Assembly: GCA_020912385.1 (NCBI GenBank)
Contig: CP087216.1
Location: forward strand, 1,798,001-1,862,000
Source: Neofusicoccum parvum
Taxonomy: Eukaryota; Ascomycota; Dothideomycetes; Botryosphaeriales; Botryosphaeriaceae
Length of the DNA stretch: 64,000 nt
Direction: 5' to 3'
A model generated the notes under the pieces. The model was not told where the DNA came from and searched no databases. It saw only the letters and a list, made by a program, of their open reading frames with translations. Both the position numbers and the translations under genes were made by a program. Shown piece after piece: positions 45,685 to 58,330 of the stretch (position 1 is its first letter; the number at the start of each line of letters is the position of its first letter).

Positions 45685-46109
45685 GGCAGTTTAGTTGAGA
45701 AATCTGTGGGAATCGACGCTTTTTCCAGGGTTCTTGGGTTACCGTGGTTCAACGACGACCTGGCCCCAAGGCTCTGGAATTGCATTGGTGGAGTGTGGTA
45801 CCGTTACAACATACTGCGATAGATATGTGTATGTGTCTGATGTACTCTTTCCATGGTCCCTATTACGATGAGTTGCCTGCCAAGGAAAGGAATTCAAGCT
45901 TCTAGGCTGAGAGTTCCATCACTGAGTTTAGACAAAGATAAAATCAGTTACATGCAAGAAATCAGAGTAGATTTCGCAGTGAATGCTCCGAAAAGACAGG
46001 ACATGTAGTCGTTGTTCATCGCGTTCGATCATTCACCTTGGATCTAACCACTGACCACAAACAAAATTTTCATTGCCTTAAATTCTGCATCCTCATCCTC
46101 ACCACCCCC
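45685..46109. other. Intergenic region
   Basis: 425 bp of AT-richer sequence between the upstream side of the small secreted protein gene and the 3' end of HBS1. No gene is seen. Confidence 0.5.
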
Positions 46110-48966
46110 TCACGATGCCTTCTCTAACAGCCCCGCCGCAACCGTCTGCCCCTCACTCCTCAACACCACCCTCGCCGGCGGCTCCAACGGCACCGCCGCC
46201 GTCAGCTCCACCACCACCCTCGCCACGCTCCCTGGCTGCACGATCCTCGGCTTCTTCTTCGTCACCTCCCCGCTCCCCTTGTCCAGCACAGCTACTAGCT
46301 GCGAGATACGCGCCGAGACGTTCAGCCGCCCCTTCAGCACGTCCACGTACATGGGCGTGACGTGCTCGAACGCCAGGATCTTCGCCGTGAAGGACTTGAT
46401 GTTCTTGATCGGTGACGACGGGTGGCACACGATGTCGCCGAGGCGTAGGTGCTGCGGGTCGATCTCGGCGAGGTGGAGGGTTGCGATTTGGCCCGCGACG
46501 GCCCAGTCGGCCGGCCCGTTATTGTCAACTTCGATGCCCTTAATAAAGGCTGTTTCACCGGAAGGCATGACGACGAGCTGCTCGCCGACTTGTAGGTTGC
46601 CCGCATCGATGCGACCGGAGATGGACAGTGGGTTGGTGATGCCGCCACGGAAGATGTCTGAGATGGTGAGGCGGAGCGGCTTGTCGATGGCGCGCTTGCT
46701 GGGTTCGGAGGCGTCGAGCTCTGCGACGAGGGTCGGGCCGGTGTACCAGGAGGCCAGTTCCTCGGGAGCGGGCTGCACGATGTTCTCGCCTGTAAGTCCT
46801 GCACAGGGAACGAAAGCAATGTTCTTGCTCTGGAAGCCTGCAGTCGTGAGGAAAGCAGACATTTGCTGGGAGATCTCGTCGAAGCGCTCCTTGGACCAGG
46901 ATATTGTGTCCATCTTGTTCACAGCAACGATCAGTCGCTGGACGCCAATACTGCGGGCAAGAAGCGCATGTTCCTTCGTCTGGCCCCGGAGGCCCGACTC
47001 GAAGCTGTTGGTGCTGGCATCAATGACAAGCACCGCAAAGTCTGCCTGACTGGCTCCTGCAATCATGTTTGGGACGAAATCCTTGTGGCCCGGCGCATCC
47101 AGAATTGTAAATCTTGTCTTTTCCGTCTCAAAGGTATTGGTTGCAATGTCAACAGTGACTCCGCGGGACCGTTCCTCAGACGTCTCATCCATCACCCACG
47201 CCAAAGCGAATGAAGATTTACCGATGTTCTGCGCCTCTTTACGCAACTTGTCCAGGGAGCGTTGGTCAACGACCTTCAAGTCATACAGTAATCTGCCCAT
47301 GAGGGTACTCTTTCCATGATCAACGTGTCCTGGGATGGTAAGCAAAGAGCCAGCACGGAGATTCTGGGCCCCTTACCGATCACAACAAAGTTCGCCGAAT
47401 TTTTCAGATTGGATTTTTCGTACTCCGCTAGGACGTTCAAGTTTTTGCTCTTGACACGAGGAGCCTCGTCGATCTTGATCCCTTCCACACCCTCGGTAAC
47501 TCCACTCGTGTCATCCTTGGCCTTGGAGTCCTTTGCTTGAGTTTGCTTCTTGGCACCTAGTCACATTAGTTGCCGCACGGAGTCAGGTCCAGGATCATGC
47601 GCGAATCGCACCTTTCGCCTGCGCGTTTAAAACGACATCGTCTGGGCTTGGACCTGCGAAGGGGTTGGCTTTAGCATACTCCGGGTCAGAAGCATAGGGC
47701 AATGGAAACGTTCCGCCGTTGCGAAGCTGTCCTCCAGGTCCGGATCCAATCACTGTGCGGGCAAAGGTGGATGGGGCGCCCAAGAGATCCGGTAGTTTGA
47801 CGGCTGGCTCCTCTTCCTTGGACTCAGATGGTTTGGGTTCTTCCTGAACAGCCTCCTTGGGTACGGGGCTGGGGCTCCTCTTTCGGCGAACGGGGTACGA
47901 TCTAGGTTGGCCTTGCTTTTTGGTCTCTTCCACATTCGTCTTCTCAGAGAGCGTGCTCTGTTTTGACGGTACTTCCTTCGCCGTAGTTTCGCTTTTGGTC
48001 TTGAGCCGGTCCAAAAGCGCCACAGCCTTATCAGGGGTCTGGTCTCCGGCATCTCCAGATGCCGCAGGTGTGCCTGCCTTTGCCTCCTCTTGCTTCTTCT
48101 TCCTGGCGGCTGCCAGAGCAGCCAGCTTAGAAGGCTTGGATGAGCCACCAAGAAGATATCCTCGCGGCGCTGTATACATCTCCGAAATATTTCCAAGGCG
48201 GTGCGCCGGAACGTTAAGCCAAGGAGTGTCTTCGAAGAAATCCGCAGACGACCGACCCGTGCGTAGAGACGGGAGGAACATGGGAAGGGGGAAGGCCACA
48301 ACGGAGTCTAAATTGGTTTCCTCTTTAGAAATCTTGCTGGCAAAGTTGCGGAGAGCTGTGGTGTTGGCCTTACATGGTGGATCCAAAGTATTTACATGAC
48401 GGCCACTGGAGGACAGCTCTTGGCGGATGGTGGGGCGTGGAGAAAAGATGTACTGACCAGCTGTTTTCTTGGATTGTGTGTTCGCGGCTGCACCTGCTGC
48501 CTGGTCAAACCGGGAAGGTGGCTTCTGCTTTTTGGGCTGCGCCGGCTTGTAGGTGTCTATGCGCTCGTCAGACAACTCTTCGCCATGGCCTCCAGACTGT
48601 CTCACTCTTGAGATACGAGACGGACTTCCCGACGTCGTAGTAGTAATTCCACAGCGCCTCCTCTATCTGCTTGTTCGTCACGTTGGAATAGTCGGCGCCC
48701 AGCGCTTCCCTGACTTTTATGGTTCCCTGGCGCAGTTGTTCTGGCGGGCGTGGCGCGTCAGTCGCAGGGCGGCCAAGGCAGCGGTGAGGCGTGCGTACCT
48801 TTGTCCTCTTCGCTCATCTCTGCGACAGCCGAGGTCAGCAAGTGCCGACCGTATTCCTGTTGTTGTGGGCGGCCAAACCTTCTTCACCGCCGTCGGCGTA
48901 CTCATCGTCATCGTAGCCAAGGTCCTCGTCGTCGTAGGCGATGCCCTTGACTCTACGGTGCGACAT
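46110..48966 (-). CDS. HBS1: Ribosome-rescue GTPase Hbs1
   Basis: eRF3/EF-1A-like GTPase that works with Dom34 (Pelota) to release stalled ribosomes in no-go and non-stop decay. Exons are 48879-48966, 48799-48819, 48606-48740, 47612-48556, 47377-47556 and 46110-47329, giving 862 residues in frame. The start MSHRRVKGIAYDDEDLGYDD and the following HBS1 N-terminal domain (EQLRQGTIKVREALG, NKQIEEALWNYYYDV) are diagnostic. A disordered linker contains DTPWLNVP. The G domain follows: G1 GHVDHGKST (split by the last intron), the switch region with ERSRGVTVD, G3 DAPGHKDF, G4 NKMD. Two beta-barrel domains end in LLEKAS. The second exon is only 21 bp, and the first intron uses the weak donor GTTTGG. 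One more in-frame intron within 47612-48556 (about 48455-48355) cannot be excluded. Confidence 0.94.
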
Positions 48967-51802
48967 GTTGGGCGGCGCTGGCGGTCGAGTCGCGGGGGGA
49001 GAGCGGCGGCGAGGGCACGGTCGCGGGTGCTACGGTATTAGCTGGGGATGTTCGGTGATCAAAGTCGCACGGCGCGGGGCGTTGGTAGACTGGCGGAGCG
49101 AGTGGTGGGGCTTCAACCATCGTCATTACCGCTCGCTTAATCTGCCTTATCGATAGACCGCTCGTTTTTTTTGGCCGTGAACCTCCTCTCGTCCCATCTA
49201 TGCTTCTCTACACCACAAGTCCCCATCCATAGTATCTACAGGCTATCACAAGGGCAATGCATTGGTGTTCTGCCTCCAGCCCCCGTTCGTCGGAACAGGA
49301 AAGGCGCACAACCTGGAAGACCTGGTTTCAAAGCCAACCAGACCCCGGCCCGTCGAGAAAAGCCGGCTATACCCAACCTCGCCGTACATCTTTCCCCTAT
49401 TCACCCCAAGAATGGGATCTTCATAATGCATAATGCATGAAAGTGGTGGTGGGAAGACCGGTGGCGAAGACATTCAACAGCCCCATCCTGATACTTCTCT
49501 GTTTTGTGGAAGAAAAAGTAGTGGGATGACGTCAAAACGAGCCCAGAGGATCCTTGCGGTAAGCACGAAGCACGAGGGAACCTTGGAACCTTCTTGTCGG
49601 ATACCCGTCAAACTTTCAGTCGACCCATATTTTAGAACTCGCGATCGGCACCATCAAAGCGCGGCGTTCTTGCAACTCGGCTTCCTCAAGCATCAGGAGA
49701 ACAAGGACCTCGGCTCGCCCACCCGACGTCAAGGGTAATCCCTCGGCGCAGCATCTCGGGAAGAAAGATAGCATCGACGCAGCTTGTCTCGAGGGGCGCC
49801 GGGTGCAGAGCATAGATGCGCGTGGCGCTGCGAGTGTGGGGGTTGATAAGAAGAGGCTCTAATTAAGCATGAAACACCCAGCGTTGTAGGCCTGATGTTT
49901 GGGCCCGCAAGACACTGCACCACGTCTCTTGGAAAGATCGCCGGCGCAGACGCGTGCGCGCAACGCGCGGTCCCGGCCTCACGCCAATCCATAGTGGTGC
50001 CCGTATCGGGAGTACCGATCCTTGATGCTTCTGCAGGCGAGCCTGCAATATCTGAATAGCCAGGTCGTATATTGCCGTCCACACCAGCAAGGCACCCTCC
50101 CCCCTCGTGCGTGTGTTTGTCGATCCGGAGCTGGGGCCGCAATTAAAACCCCTTTCCTCCTCTTCCCTTCCGCCTCCCCCGCGCTTACGCTCCCCCGGTT
50201 CCGATACTGCTATTCTTGACAGAACATTCGAGGACCTCGACGAGCGCGCGTCGGCTCCCCTCAAAAGCGCGCTCGCGCGGCAAAGAAACCGCGGCCTTGG
50301 GACTACCGCCGCGCGGCTGTCACTCGGCCTCTCGTGCGCGAATTACTCGTAGCCATCGCAATGACCTCAACTTCGCGTCGTCTTTGGGAAGACATCCGAA
50401 TGGTGATGGACCCGCCGGCGATCCGAGCATCCGTCCACTTCCCGTTCGGGAATTTCCGAAAAAGTCATAGACGTTCGACGTTAGAAATATATTCGCTGCC
50501 CTTTTTAGCGCAAGATCTGCTTCTTTGAGAGAGCTGCATAATTCTGCAACGCAACACCCGCAAAGATGAAAAAAAGGTCGGTGCCGTCAATAGCGCGTTT
50601 CTGCGCCGTCTGTATTATACTTCGAACCTCAGACACTGCGGCGCAGCGGCTGATGGGAAGGTTGACAAGGACCTGCGTGCCTGCTGAAGATGGAACAGGA
50701 GCCTGAGGATGGCACGCTGGGGGAGGGGAGGAGGATGGGAGAAGAGGAGGCCTGATTCTCAACACTTTGGAATGGGTCGACACCCCAGGCCGCATCATCA
50801 GCGATGATGAGCTTGCGCATGCGTGCATTGCTTTTGGGCATCGGACATGGTGGTGGTAGCGTCGGTGGTAGGCTTGGCTTCGTTGATCCGATTGCCCTCT
50901 CTTACGCAGACTGGTTTTATTTTCGTTCTGCTGGCTGCGGAAGTGGGGAGGTCAGCACGAGGATTTCGGTTCTCGGGCGGTTTCGCTTTCCGCATTAGGC
51001 AAGGATGGTGAGAAGAGGAACGTCGAGCATCTGGCCAAGATCTGCGTGGGTGATCCTGTTGAGGTTCTTGTACGGAAAGCTTCGCCTCCGCCTTTCGCGT
51101 AAATAGGTCGACTCTGACTGATCTGCGAACTAGCTTTCGCTCGACTTAACCTACGCCGGTGCCGGGCGCCAGTGGGGGTTTCGATCTCTGCCTGATCAAG
51201 TGACGGTGCTGTGTTTTTTTCAGCGCTTGAAACTTTCTTTCATTTTCCTTTTTCTGGTTGGCAGGGCTGCAGCTGCAGCAGCGAGAAACAAACTTAAAGT
51301 TTCGGGCTTTGTTCGTGACGTCCGTCAAGGTAACCACACGCGGCCGCATTTCTTTGGCTGGACAAAGCGCAACGAAAAGGTTCAAGTGCACAGCCGGAGA
51401 GGAGCTGTGTGATGAGTGCAAGCCCAAAGTCTTCACAAACTCTCACATCGCAACGGGGCAAGGGTACGAAATACGAACGGCCCGTCGCGGGACAGGAATG
51501 CGAGCCGCCCCGGAAACTTGATGTCCGGTTGTCGACGCCAACACTTGTCCGAGCGGCCTGGCGAGCTGTCTCTTGGATTCCAAAGCATTCGGGTGACAGC
51601 AAAGCAAACCTACCGCTTTGTTGAACATTGTAGTCAATAACTTTGTAGGAATTTTTTCTTAGCCTGCTGATTTAAGCTGTTCACAGAGAAGTCTCTTAGC
51701 AGTTTTTTTTTTTTAGCAACCTTGAAAAATTGTTATTGTCAATTAATAAGTTCTGTGGCTTTGGAGTTTTTTTCTACCTATCTTGTCTATGGCAATCGCT
51801 TA
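48967..51802. other. Intergenic region without a supported gene
   Basis: 2.8 kb between the HBS1 upstream flank and the 3' end of the nuclease gene. It has mixed composition, with T runs at 49166-49171 and 51708-51716. Frames up to 137 codons on both strands (for example minus 49729-50142 and 50505-50828) show no domain, signal peptide or conserved motif. Confidence 0.45.
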
Positions 51803-52001
51803 CTACTCGGCCCTCGCGGCTTTGGTTTTGTCCGCCATCCGGCGTGTACGCTCCTCCCTCCTCGCTCTACACGCTTCTAAGTAAGCCTCGTGGGCTTGTG
51901 CCCTCTCAACGTTCTTCAATTCCTTGATCTTCTTGTCGGTTCGCACTCGTCCACCTTTCTTTTTCATTTTCTTGGTCTCCATCTTGTCCGCCGCCCTGGT
52001 C
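51803..52001 (-). other. Basic open reading stretch after the nuclease stop
   Basis: A frame of about 66 codons, different from that of the preceding gene, reads KKMKKKGGRVRTDKKIKEL, then a probable helix AQAHEAYLEACRARREERTR and a stop at 51803. It looks like a coding C-terminal tail. The only GT..AG pair near the upstream stop would make an intron of 23-29 bp, too short for a fungus. It may be an alternative 3' exon of the nuclease gene, a frame break, or chance. Confidence 0.3.
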
Positions 52002-53057
52002 CTATGCCTCCAGCCTGTTCTCACCCGCAGCCTCCGTTTCATTCTTCCGCTCTTCCGCCCTCCTGAGCGCCTTGGCTTCTCTAGCAGCCGCAGCCTTCTC
52101 TTGTTTAGCTTTCTCGACCCGATCCCTCTCTAGAATAATCTGCCTTGCGGCATCCATGACGGGCGGCACTGGTAGTACGTGGCCGTACAAGGCCATTAAG
52201 ACGGCAGCTTGCATTGCGTAATGTGCATCATTGCCAGCGTTGTGGAGATACTCGGGCTTCTCTCCCATGGCGAGGAGCAGCTTCTCTAGACCCTGGGGAA
52301 GATTGATAGCCCGGGCGAGCCTCTCGGTGTCGACTAGGCCGACAACGCCCTGGCGGAAGAGCGAGAACCCAATCGTGTTCAGGTACTTGATGTCTCCGCT
52401 GATATTGTGGCCGACGAGGACGATGTTGCGATTCGATTTTTCGCCACCCTGGAAGGCCGGCCAGTCGTCGATGTTCAACTCCTCTCTAACATCTGGGATG
52501 GTGAACTCATCCTTGAGAATGGTTGGCATCATTTTGGGTGTAATGCAGTGTTGGCTATCGCCAAAGAGGAATTCGTCCGGACAGCCCTTGACATGCTTCT
52601 TGTTGACGTGTTTCTGGTAGTCTTTCATGAGGTAATGATTGGTGCGGATCTGGCAGAGCCACTTGCCAGGCGAGGTCTCGGACAAGGGAGGGAGATGGCA
52701 CGAGTCGAGTTTGGCGACTCCGACCTCTGTGATTCTTCTCTGATTGAATTCGTATGCCTCAAGGTCGACGGCAATGAAAACCGGATCGAGGGCATTCACG
52801 CATTCAAAAAGCTTGTCCGTCTTCGCTTCAAGTCCGAGGAACTGACGGAGCAGGGAAAGAGTTGCAGGAGCTGGTAATGGCTTCTTCCCAGGCTTCGGCG
52901 TGCCCTTGGTTGACACGAGAGCGGCGCTTTGGCATCCTGGCGGGATGCGGCGGCAGGGGGGCACTGGTCGAGCAGCCGCACGAGACTGCAGCGTGGCCGC
53001 AGCGGCAAGGCGGGGTGCTGCTTGCGTGAAGACAGCAGCATGGCGAAGACAGCGCAT
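52002..53057 (-). CDS. Gfd2/YDR514C-like DEDDh 3'-5' exonuclease
   Basis: 351 residues with no intron seen. The DEDDh residues are all present. ExoI is VAIDLEAYE-like (read as FIAVDLEAYEF, D and E; about residues 93-103). ExoII is LVGHNISGDIKYL (D). ExoIII is HNAGNDAHYA, fitting HxAxxD. This matches the Gfd2/YDR514C C-terminal nuclease family of the RNase H-like fold, to which Neurospora QIP, an exonuclease that removes passenger strands in RNA silencing, is also related; whether this gene acts in silencing is not known. The ATG at 53057 starts MRCLRHAAVFTQAAPRLA, which resembles a mitochondrial presequence; the frame continues open upstream to 53279 but in GC-rich, low-quality sequence. The C-terminus is a charged helix rich in E, K, R and A. 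Confidence 0.8.
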   Translation of the reverse strand: MRCLRHAAVFTQAAPRLAAAATLQSRAAARPVPPCRRIPPGCQSAALVSTKGTPKPGKKPLPAPATLSLLRQFLGLEAKTDKLFECVNALDPVFIAVDLEAYEFNQRRITEVGVAKLDSCHLPPLSETSPGKWLCQIRTNHYLMKDYQKHVNKKHVKGCPDEFLFGDSQHCITPKMMPTILKDEFTIPDVREELNIDDWPAFQGGEKSNRNIVLVGHNISGDIKYLNTIGFSLFRQGVVGLVDTERLARAINLPQGLEKLLLAMGEKPEYLHNAGNDAHYAMQAAVLMALYGHVLPVPPVMDAARQIILERDRVEKAKQEKAAAAREAKALRRAEERKNETEAAGENRLEA

Positions 53058-55647
53058 CGTCGCGCGCACAACGGGCAGGCGCGGCAGCGAGCGCCGTCGA
53101 GTGAAGAAAGCGCGCGTGCACGTGCCAGCCCAGCTCTCGCCTCTCGCGCGGACGGGCGAGCACGGACCGGAAAAAGACCGGCGCCGGATCTGCTGGGCGC
53201 CAGCGTGGGCGGGCTCTGCCGGCAGCCGAGCCTGTGCAGCAACTATTCGCGGCCGTTTGCCTTCCGCGCCCATAAACATCGGACGCCCGCCAATGCATTA
53301 CTTCAGCCGTCACGCCCGCCGCTGCATGGACAAGACACGCCCAGCATGCTCGGCCGGTATTGACAAGCCCCCAGAGCCCGCCAGGCCTGCGAAGCGCCCC
53401 GGCCTGGCCGTTGCGCCGCCACGTCGTCCGCCTTTTCAACACTCGCGGCCGATCGCGTCCCAGCAATCGCCCAATTTAAAAGAGTTTGACAGCGATCCTG
53501 CTAAACTTAGGCTTTATCGACAGCTGGTGTACTCCAGCAACTCTATTCACTGCATCTGCGCGCAGGGGCCAGGCCGGGCCCGACAGGCACCGTCAGCACA
53601 TCCGTCAGACGTGGAAACAGGTACGAGCGCTCGTTCGGATGGGGCTGCGCCTTCATGCGGGAGTTATTGCATAAAGCAAGGCAGATCACGCCCCGCGGTT
53701 CTCCCGCGCAGCAAGACACGAAGTCACCACCAATCGACAGCAGCAGCGGGGCCCTCGACAGGCATCTGGCGGTTTCGGGTGCGGGTCCGCCGACTGGGAA
53801 ACTTGATTCCCGATGATGGTACCTGGAGCAATAAACAGCGCTCCATTCTTCTGCACCCCCGGTGCCACTGCAGATTCGCGGTGGCGGATCTGCTGCTGCG
53901 AGATCCAGGGGCGCAGGGCTAGGGGCTCGGGCTCCCGGCCTGCACGCGGTGGGGCTTGGGGGCGGAAGGATCGCTCTGGGCGTATGGAATGGCGGCGGCA
54001 GGCGCAGGCGCCTCTGACGGACGGCAAACGCTCAGCAGGAGTGTGCAATCTGGCGCGCAGCCAATGCGGGAGTCTGGCTGTGGCAACTATCAACAGATGA
54101 CTGGCAGCACGATCTGCTCCGGCCGGCCGCTGGACCTGGATCATGGGAGCTGCGCCATCTGGGCTGCGCCGGATTGGGCGGCCAGCGCGACAATCATTCC
54201 CGAGCGCATGCTCCCCGCAGCGAATCAGCCGTGCGGAGCACCGCCGGCCAACAGCACGTCAAACGTCAACGCGCCGCCACGCGCGCGTCCGCCTCCTATT
54301 CCTCTCCCGCCGGCCGAGTGCGCTGGTGCTGGAGAGGCAGCAGACAGGCGTTAGCAGCGCGGACATGCTCACGTGCGCCTCGAAGGGACTGGCGGCTGCG
54401 GGGCCTAGCGCTGTGATCTCCCACTAACCTCCGCGTTGCAAAGAGCTTCTCTGCGAGCACCGCGTCAGGCACCCCGAGGCAGCACTTCCCACCGCAGGCG
54501 CGGCCGACTTCCCCCGACCAGGACTGCGCTACCATGCACTGTCATGGCGCTGCAGACGGCCACGATCGCCTGATGCTGCAAATCCTGCCGCGGTGCGCAC
54601 CGCTCCACCTGCTGGCCCGCCGGCTGGTTTTTGTCGGCCTGCCCCGCCCGTGCCAAGCGCCGTCCGGTGCTTGACGACCACTGTTCCACGCGGCTCGCTG
54701 GCTCACCCGTCGGCCCCCTGTCGGCGTGCTAGTCATTCGTTTGCGTTCGGCTCATCTCGCCGCAGGATCGGACTTCCTTCCTCTTGACAGTCACCACCGC
54801 TATTGCAGGATGGATGATGCTGCCCGAGGCTCGGGGTCAGCAGACGCGGCGTCCAACCCTTCGCGCCGTCCCCAGATCGCCCTGCTCCATCACGCGGCCC
54901 AACCAACGTGTCAGACGCGCCGAGTCCTGATCACCTTGTGCGAGCATGCGTGCTGTCGCACCGTCTTGGACGGCGGCTCTCGGAGACCCCAGAAAGTTCA
55001 GGGTTACACCCGCTCCGACGCGCCGGGGGCAGAGCGTGCTGGCAGGCATGGCCCGCGTCACCGCTGCTCGTGTGTCTGTGTACCAGATGCCGCTGCCGCT
55101 GCCTGGGAAGCACTGCCTCCTCCTTACCGCATCCTTGCTCCATGAACTCTCACCTTTCCCGGCGCCCCAGCTCGTCGCCGGCGGCCCGCCTGCTGCCAAG
55201 TCCCCGTCGTGCCCGTTCTCGCTCTGCCCAAGTCCCGCGCTCCCAGCGTCGTCCTGCTCACCGCCGCTGATCCCGGCCCGCGGGGTGGTGTGCGGGCTCT
55301 GCGACGACCGGTGAGCTCTCATTTCGCATTTACCCATCCAGCTCATGTGCCCCCGTCCGCCCCCGGCCTCCAAAATCACCCACTGCTCCTCCGCCAAGCG
55401 CGGAGGGCTCGGCTATGGCCAGACGCTGCGAGCTTGTCTACAGGCAAAAGTGCCCGGTCCATGTGCTAGATTTGTGGCGCCCTCGTGGTCGGCATTAGTA
55501 GTGGCCATGAGACTAATTGCCATTAACAACCTGCATACTAGACCCTGACATCATGTGTTATGGTCTCCTGGGCCCGTTCACTGGCGCCAACACCGTTGTG
55601 TGGAGAACTATGCTTACCCATGCAATCTCCCAACCATGTCCGCCTGC
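53058..55647. other. GC-rich non-coding block upstream of glutaminase
   Basis: 2.6 kb of GC-rich sequence like the blocks at 15-18, 19-22 and 25.5-29 kb. Overlapping frames on both strands are compositional. AT content rises after 55480 near the glutaminase promoter. Confidence 0.5.
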
Positions 55648-55654
55648 TATAAAG
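55648..55654 (+). promoter_or_regulatory. TATA box of the glutaminase gene
   Basis: TATAAAG about 70 bp before the ATG at 55725. Confidence 0.6.
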
Positions 55655-55724
55655 CTTTTGCCGCCCAGTAAGATGCTCACACTCCTGTCCATCACTTACC
55701 TCCCCCGGCTCAGACGCAGGCACC

Positions 55725-58330
55725 ATGCTACCCTTCTATTTTTTGGCCGCCTGCTTTGCAGGTGCTGTCTCTGGCCAGGGCTCGTCCACCTTCTCGCCTG
55801 CACGTCCGCCGGCGCTGCCCCTCGCCGTCAAGTCACCGTACCTCAACACCTGGCTCAATGCTGGTAGCGACGGCGGCAACGGGGGCTATCTCGCCGGCCA
55901 ATGGCCTGTGCACTGGAGGTTTGTTCGCCCCACATCATGACTGATGCAGCTCGCCCGCTCACACCTCCACGCAGCAACCAAATCACGGGCTGGGCTGGTA
56001 TGATCAGGGTCGATGGCACCGCCTACAAGTGGATGGGTGACCCACTTGCCGCCGACGGCCCGGCTGTGGTCTCGCAGGATTCTTACGAGTACACGTCAAC
56101 GAAAAGCATTTTTAACATGAATGTTGATGGCAAGGTTGCCATGAACATCACCTTCCTGTCGCCAATTTTCCCGGATGATTTCCAAAGGCAGTCCTTGATT
56201 TTTTCGTACCTCAACGTTGAGGTCTCCTCGATAGACGGCTCCGAACATGATGTTCAGCTGTACTCGGACATCTCTGCCGGTGAGCCCAGGGCTTATTTAT
56301 TCTCAACAAATTTTTCATGCCGCTAACCACGCACTCTTAGAATGGGTCACTGGCGATCGGACTAAGGTTGCGCAGTGGGAGTACGAAACCTCCAGTGATC
56401 TGGCCTACCACAAGGTGTACAGGCAGGCGCAGCAGGCTTTCTCTGAAAATGCGGACCAGGCTGAATGGGGCAATTGGTACTATGCTACTGACGCTGTTGA
56501 CGGCATGACCTTCCAATCTGGTGCCGACAACGATGTTCGTGGTGCTTTTGCGAACAACGGATCATTGGCCAACACTAAGGACACCAACTTCCGTGCTGTC
56601 AACGACAACTGGCCCGTGATGGCATTTGCTGTCGACGTTGGCTCTGTCAGCTCTAACTCTGTCAACACGCTGTTTACCCTTGGTCTCTGCCAACAGGAAG
56701 CAATTCAGTTTGCAGGGTCTGATGGATACCTTCCCCGCCCTTCCCTGTGGACTGACTACTTTAGCGATGATGTTGCTGCGGTCAGTCGTCCTGTGCACCG
56801 TCGGAAATGTAAATTGCTAATTTGCCAATAGCTTGATTTCTTCCACAAGGACTACAGCACGGCCACAGATCGTGCCACGGCTTTGGACAGCAAGATCTCC
56901 AGCGACGCTATCGGTGCCGCCGGCCAGGACTACTTGACCATTACTTCGCTGTCTGTCCGCCAGGTCTTTGCCGCTGTTCAGCTCGTCGGTACCCAGGACA
57001 AGCACTGGATTTTCATGAAGGAAATTTCGTCCAACGGTAACATGAACACGGTGGACGTCATTTTCCCCGCTCACCCGCTTTTCCTCTACACCAACCCCGA
57101 GCTGTTGAGATTGGTGCTCGAGCCATTGTATGAAAACCAGGAGTCTGGGCAATACCCGAATGACTACGCGATGCACGATCTCGGCGCCAGGTATCCGAAC
57201 GCTACCGGTCACTCGGACGGTCTCGATGAGCCCATGCCTCTTGAGGAGTGCGGCAATATGCTTATCATGGCGCTGGCCTACTATCAACGCACTCAGAACC
57301 TCGACTGGCTGAATGCTCATTACGATATTCTCCGCCAATGGACCACTTTCCTGACCGACGAGGCTTTGTACCCCAACAACCAGCTCTCAACCGACGACTT
57401 TGCCGGCACGCTTGCGTAAGTCCCTGAAAACTGGAAACCCCCATTTTCATCGTCTAAGCTTAGCTAATCGCACATTTTAAATTTAGCAACCAAACGAACT
57501 TGGCACTCAAGGGCATCATTGGTATCGAGGCCATGTCCCAGATTGCTGATCTCACCAGCCACCCGGATGAGGCTTCCACGGATCACAACACGTCTACCAG
57601 CTACATCGCCCAGTGGCAAGACCTCGCGATTGTGCCCCAGAGCGGCGACACGCCAGCGCACACGAATCTTGCGTACGGTGATGCGGATTCGCACGGTAAG
57701 TTTAAACCCCAAGCCACCAGTTACGCGCGCCAACGCAAGCCTCCCGTTCCGGCTGGCGGCGGGAGAGCGCCACCACCACTACCGCCCGCCCCACGAGAAC
57801 ATCAGCCAAGTTCCTGGGCGTCTCGTATTCGAGAAACCACACCCGCCCTGCATCGCACTAAAACACGAACGATAATGCGCAACCGAGACACTAACGCTTG
57901 ATGTCTTGCATAGGCCTCCTGTACAACCTGTACGCTGCCCGCGAGCTTGGCTTCGACCTCGTTCCCCAGGAAATCTTCGAGCAGCAGAGCGCCTTCTACC
58001 CGACTGTCGAGCGCCGATTCGGCGTGCCTCTCGATACGCGCAACACGTACACCAAGACCGACTGGGAAATGTTCGTCGCTGCTATTGCGTCCGACGAGAC
58101 GCGCGACATGTTCCACAGCGATATCGCCGCCTGGATCAACGAGACGCCGACGAACCGTGCCCTGACCGACCTGTACGAGACGGAGACTGGAGAGTGAGTT
58201 TGCCCGATTAATTGCCCCTACATGTTCGTTTATCCTAACGCCGATACCCTGCAGTTACCCCAGCGGCATCACCTTCGTCGCACGCCCGGTCATGGGCGGC
58301 ACGTTCGCGCTGCTGCTGCTCCAGAACTGA
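55725..58330 (+). CDS. gtaA: Secreted glutaminase A
   Basis: Extracellular L-glutaminase (glutamine to glutamate plus ammonia) of the fungal GtaA family; 695 residues, close to the usual length. Seven exons: 55725-55918, 55975-56279, 56341-56780, 56832-57415, 57487-57695, 57914-58193 and 58255-58330; all phases agree. The first intron uses the uncommon donor GTTTGT. A signal peptide (MLPFYFLAACFAGAVSG) precedes FSPARPPALPLAVKSPYLNTW, the family's opening. Then come the DUF5127 region (GWAGMIRVDG, WEYETSSDLAYHKVY) and the DUF4965/DUF1793 region (PLEECGNMLIMALAYY, TNLALKGIIGIEAM, YGDADSHGLLYNLYA), ending PVMGGTFALLLLQN. Such enzymes serve nitrogen scavenging; nitrogen control is likely from the family but was not tested here. 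Confidence 0.95.
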
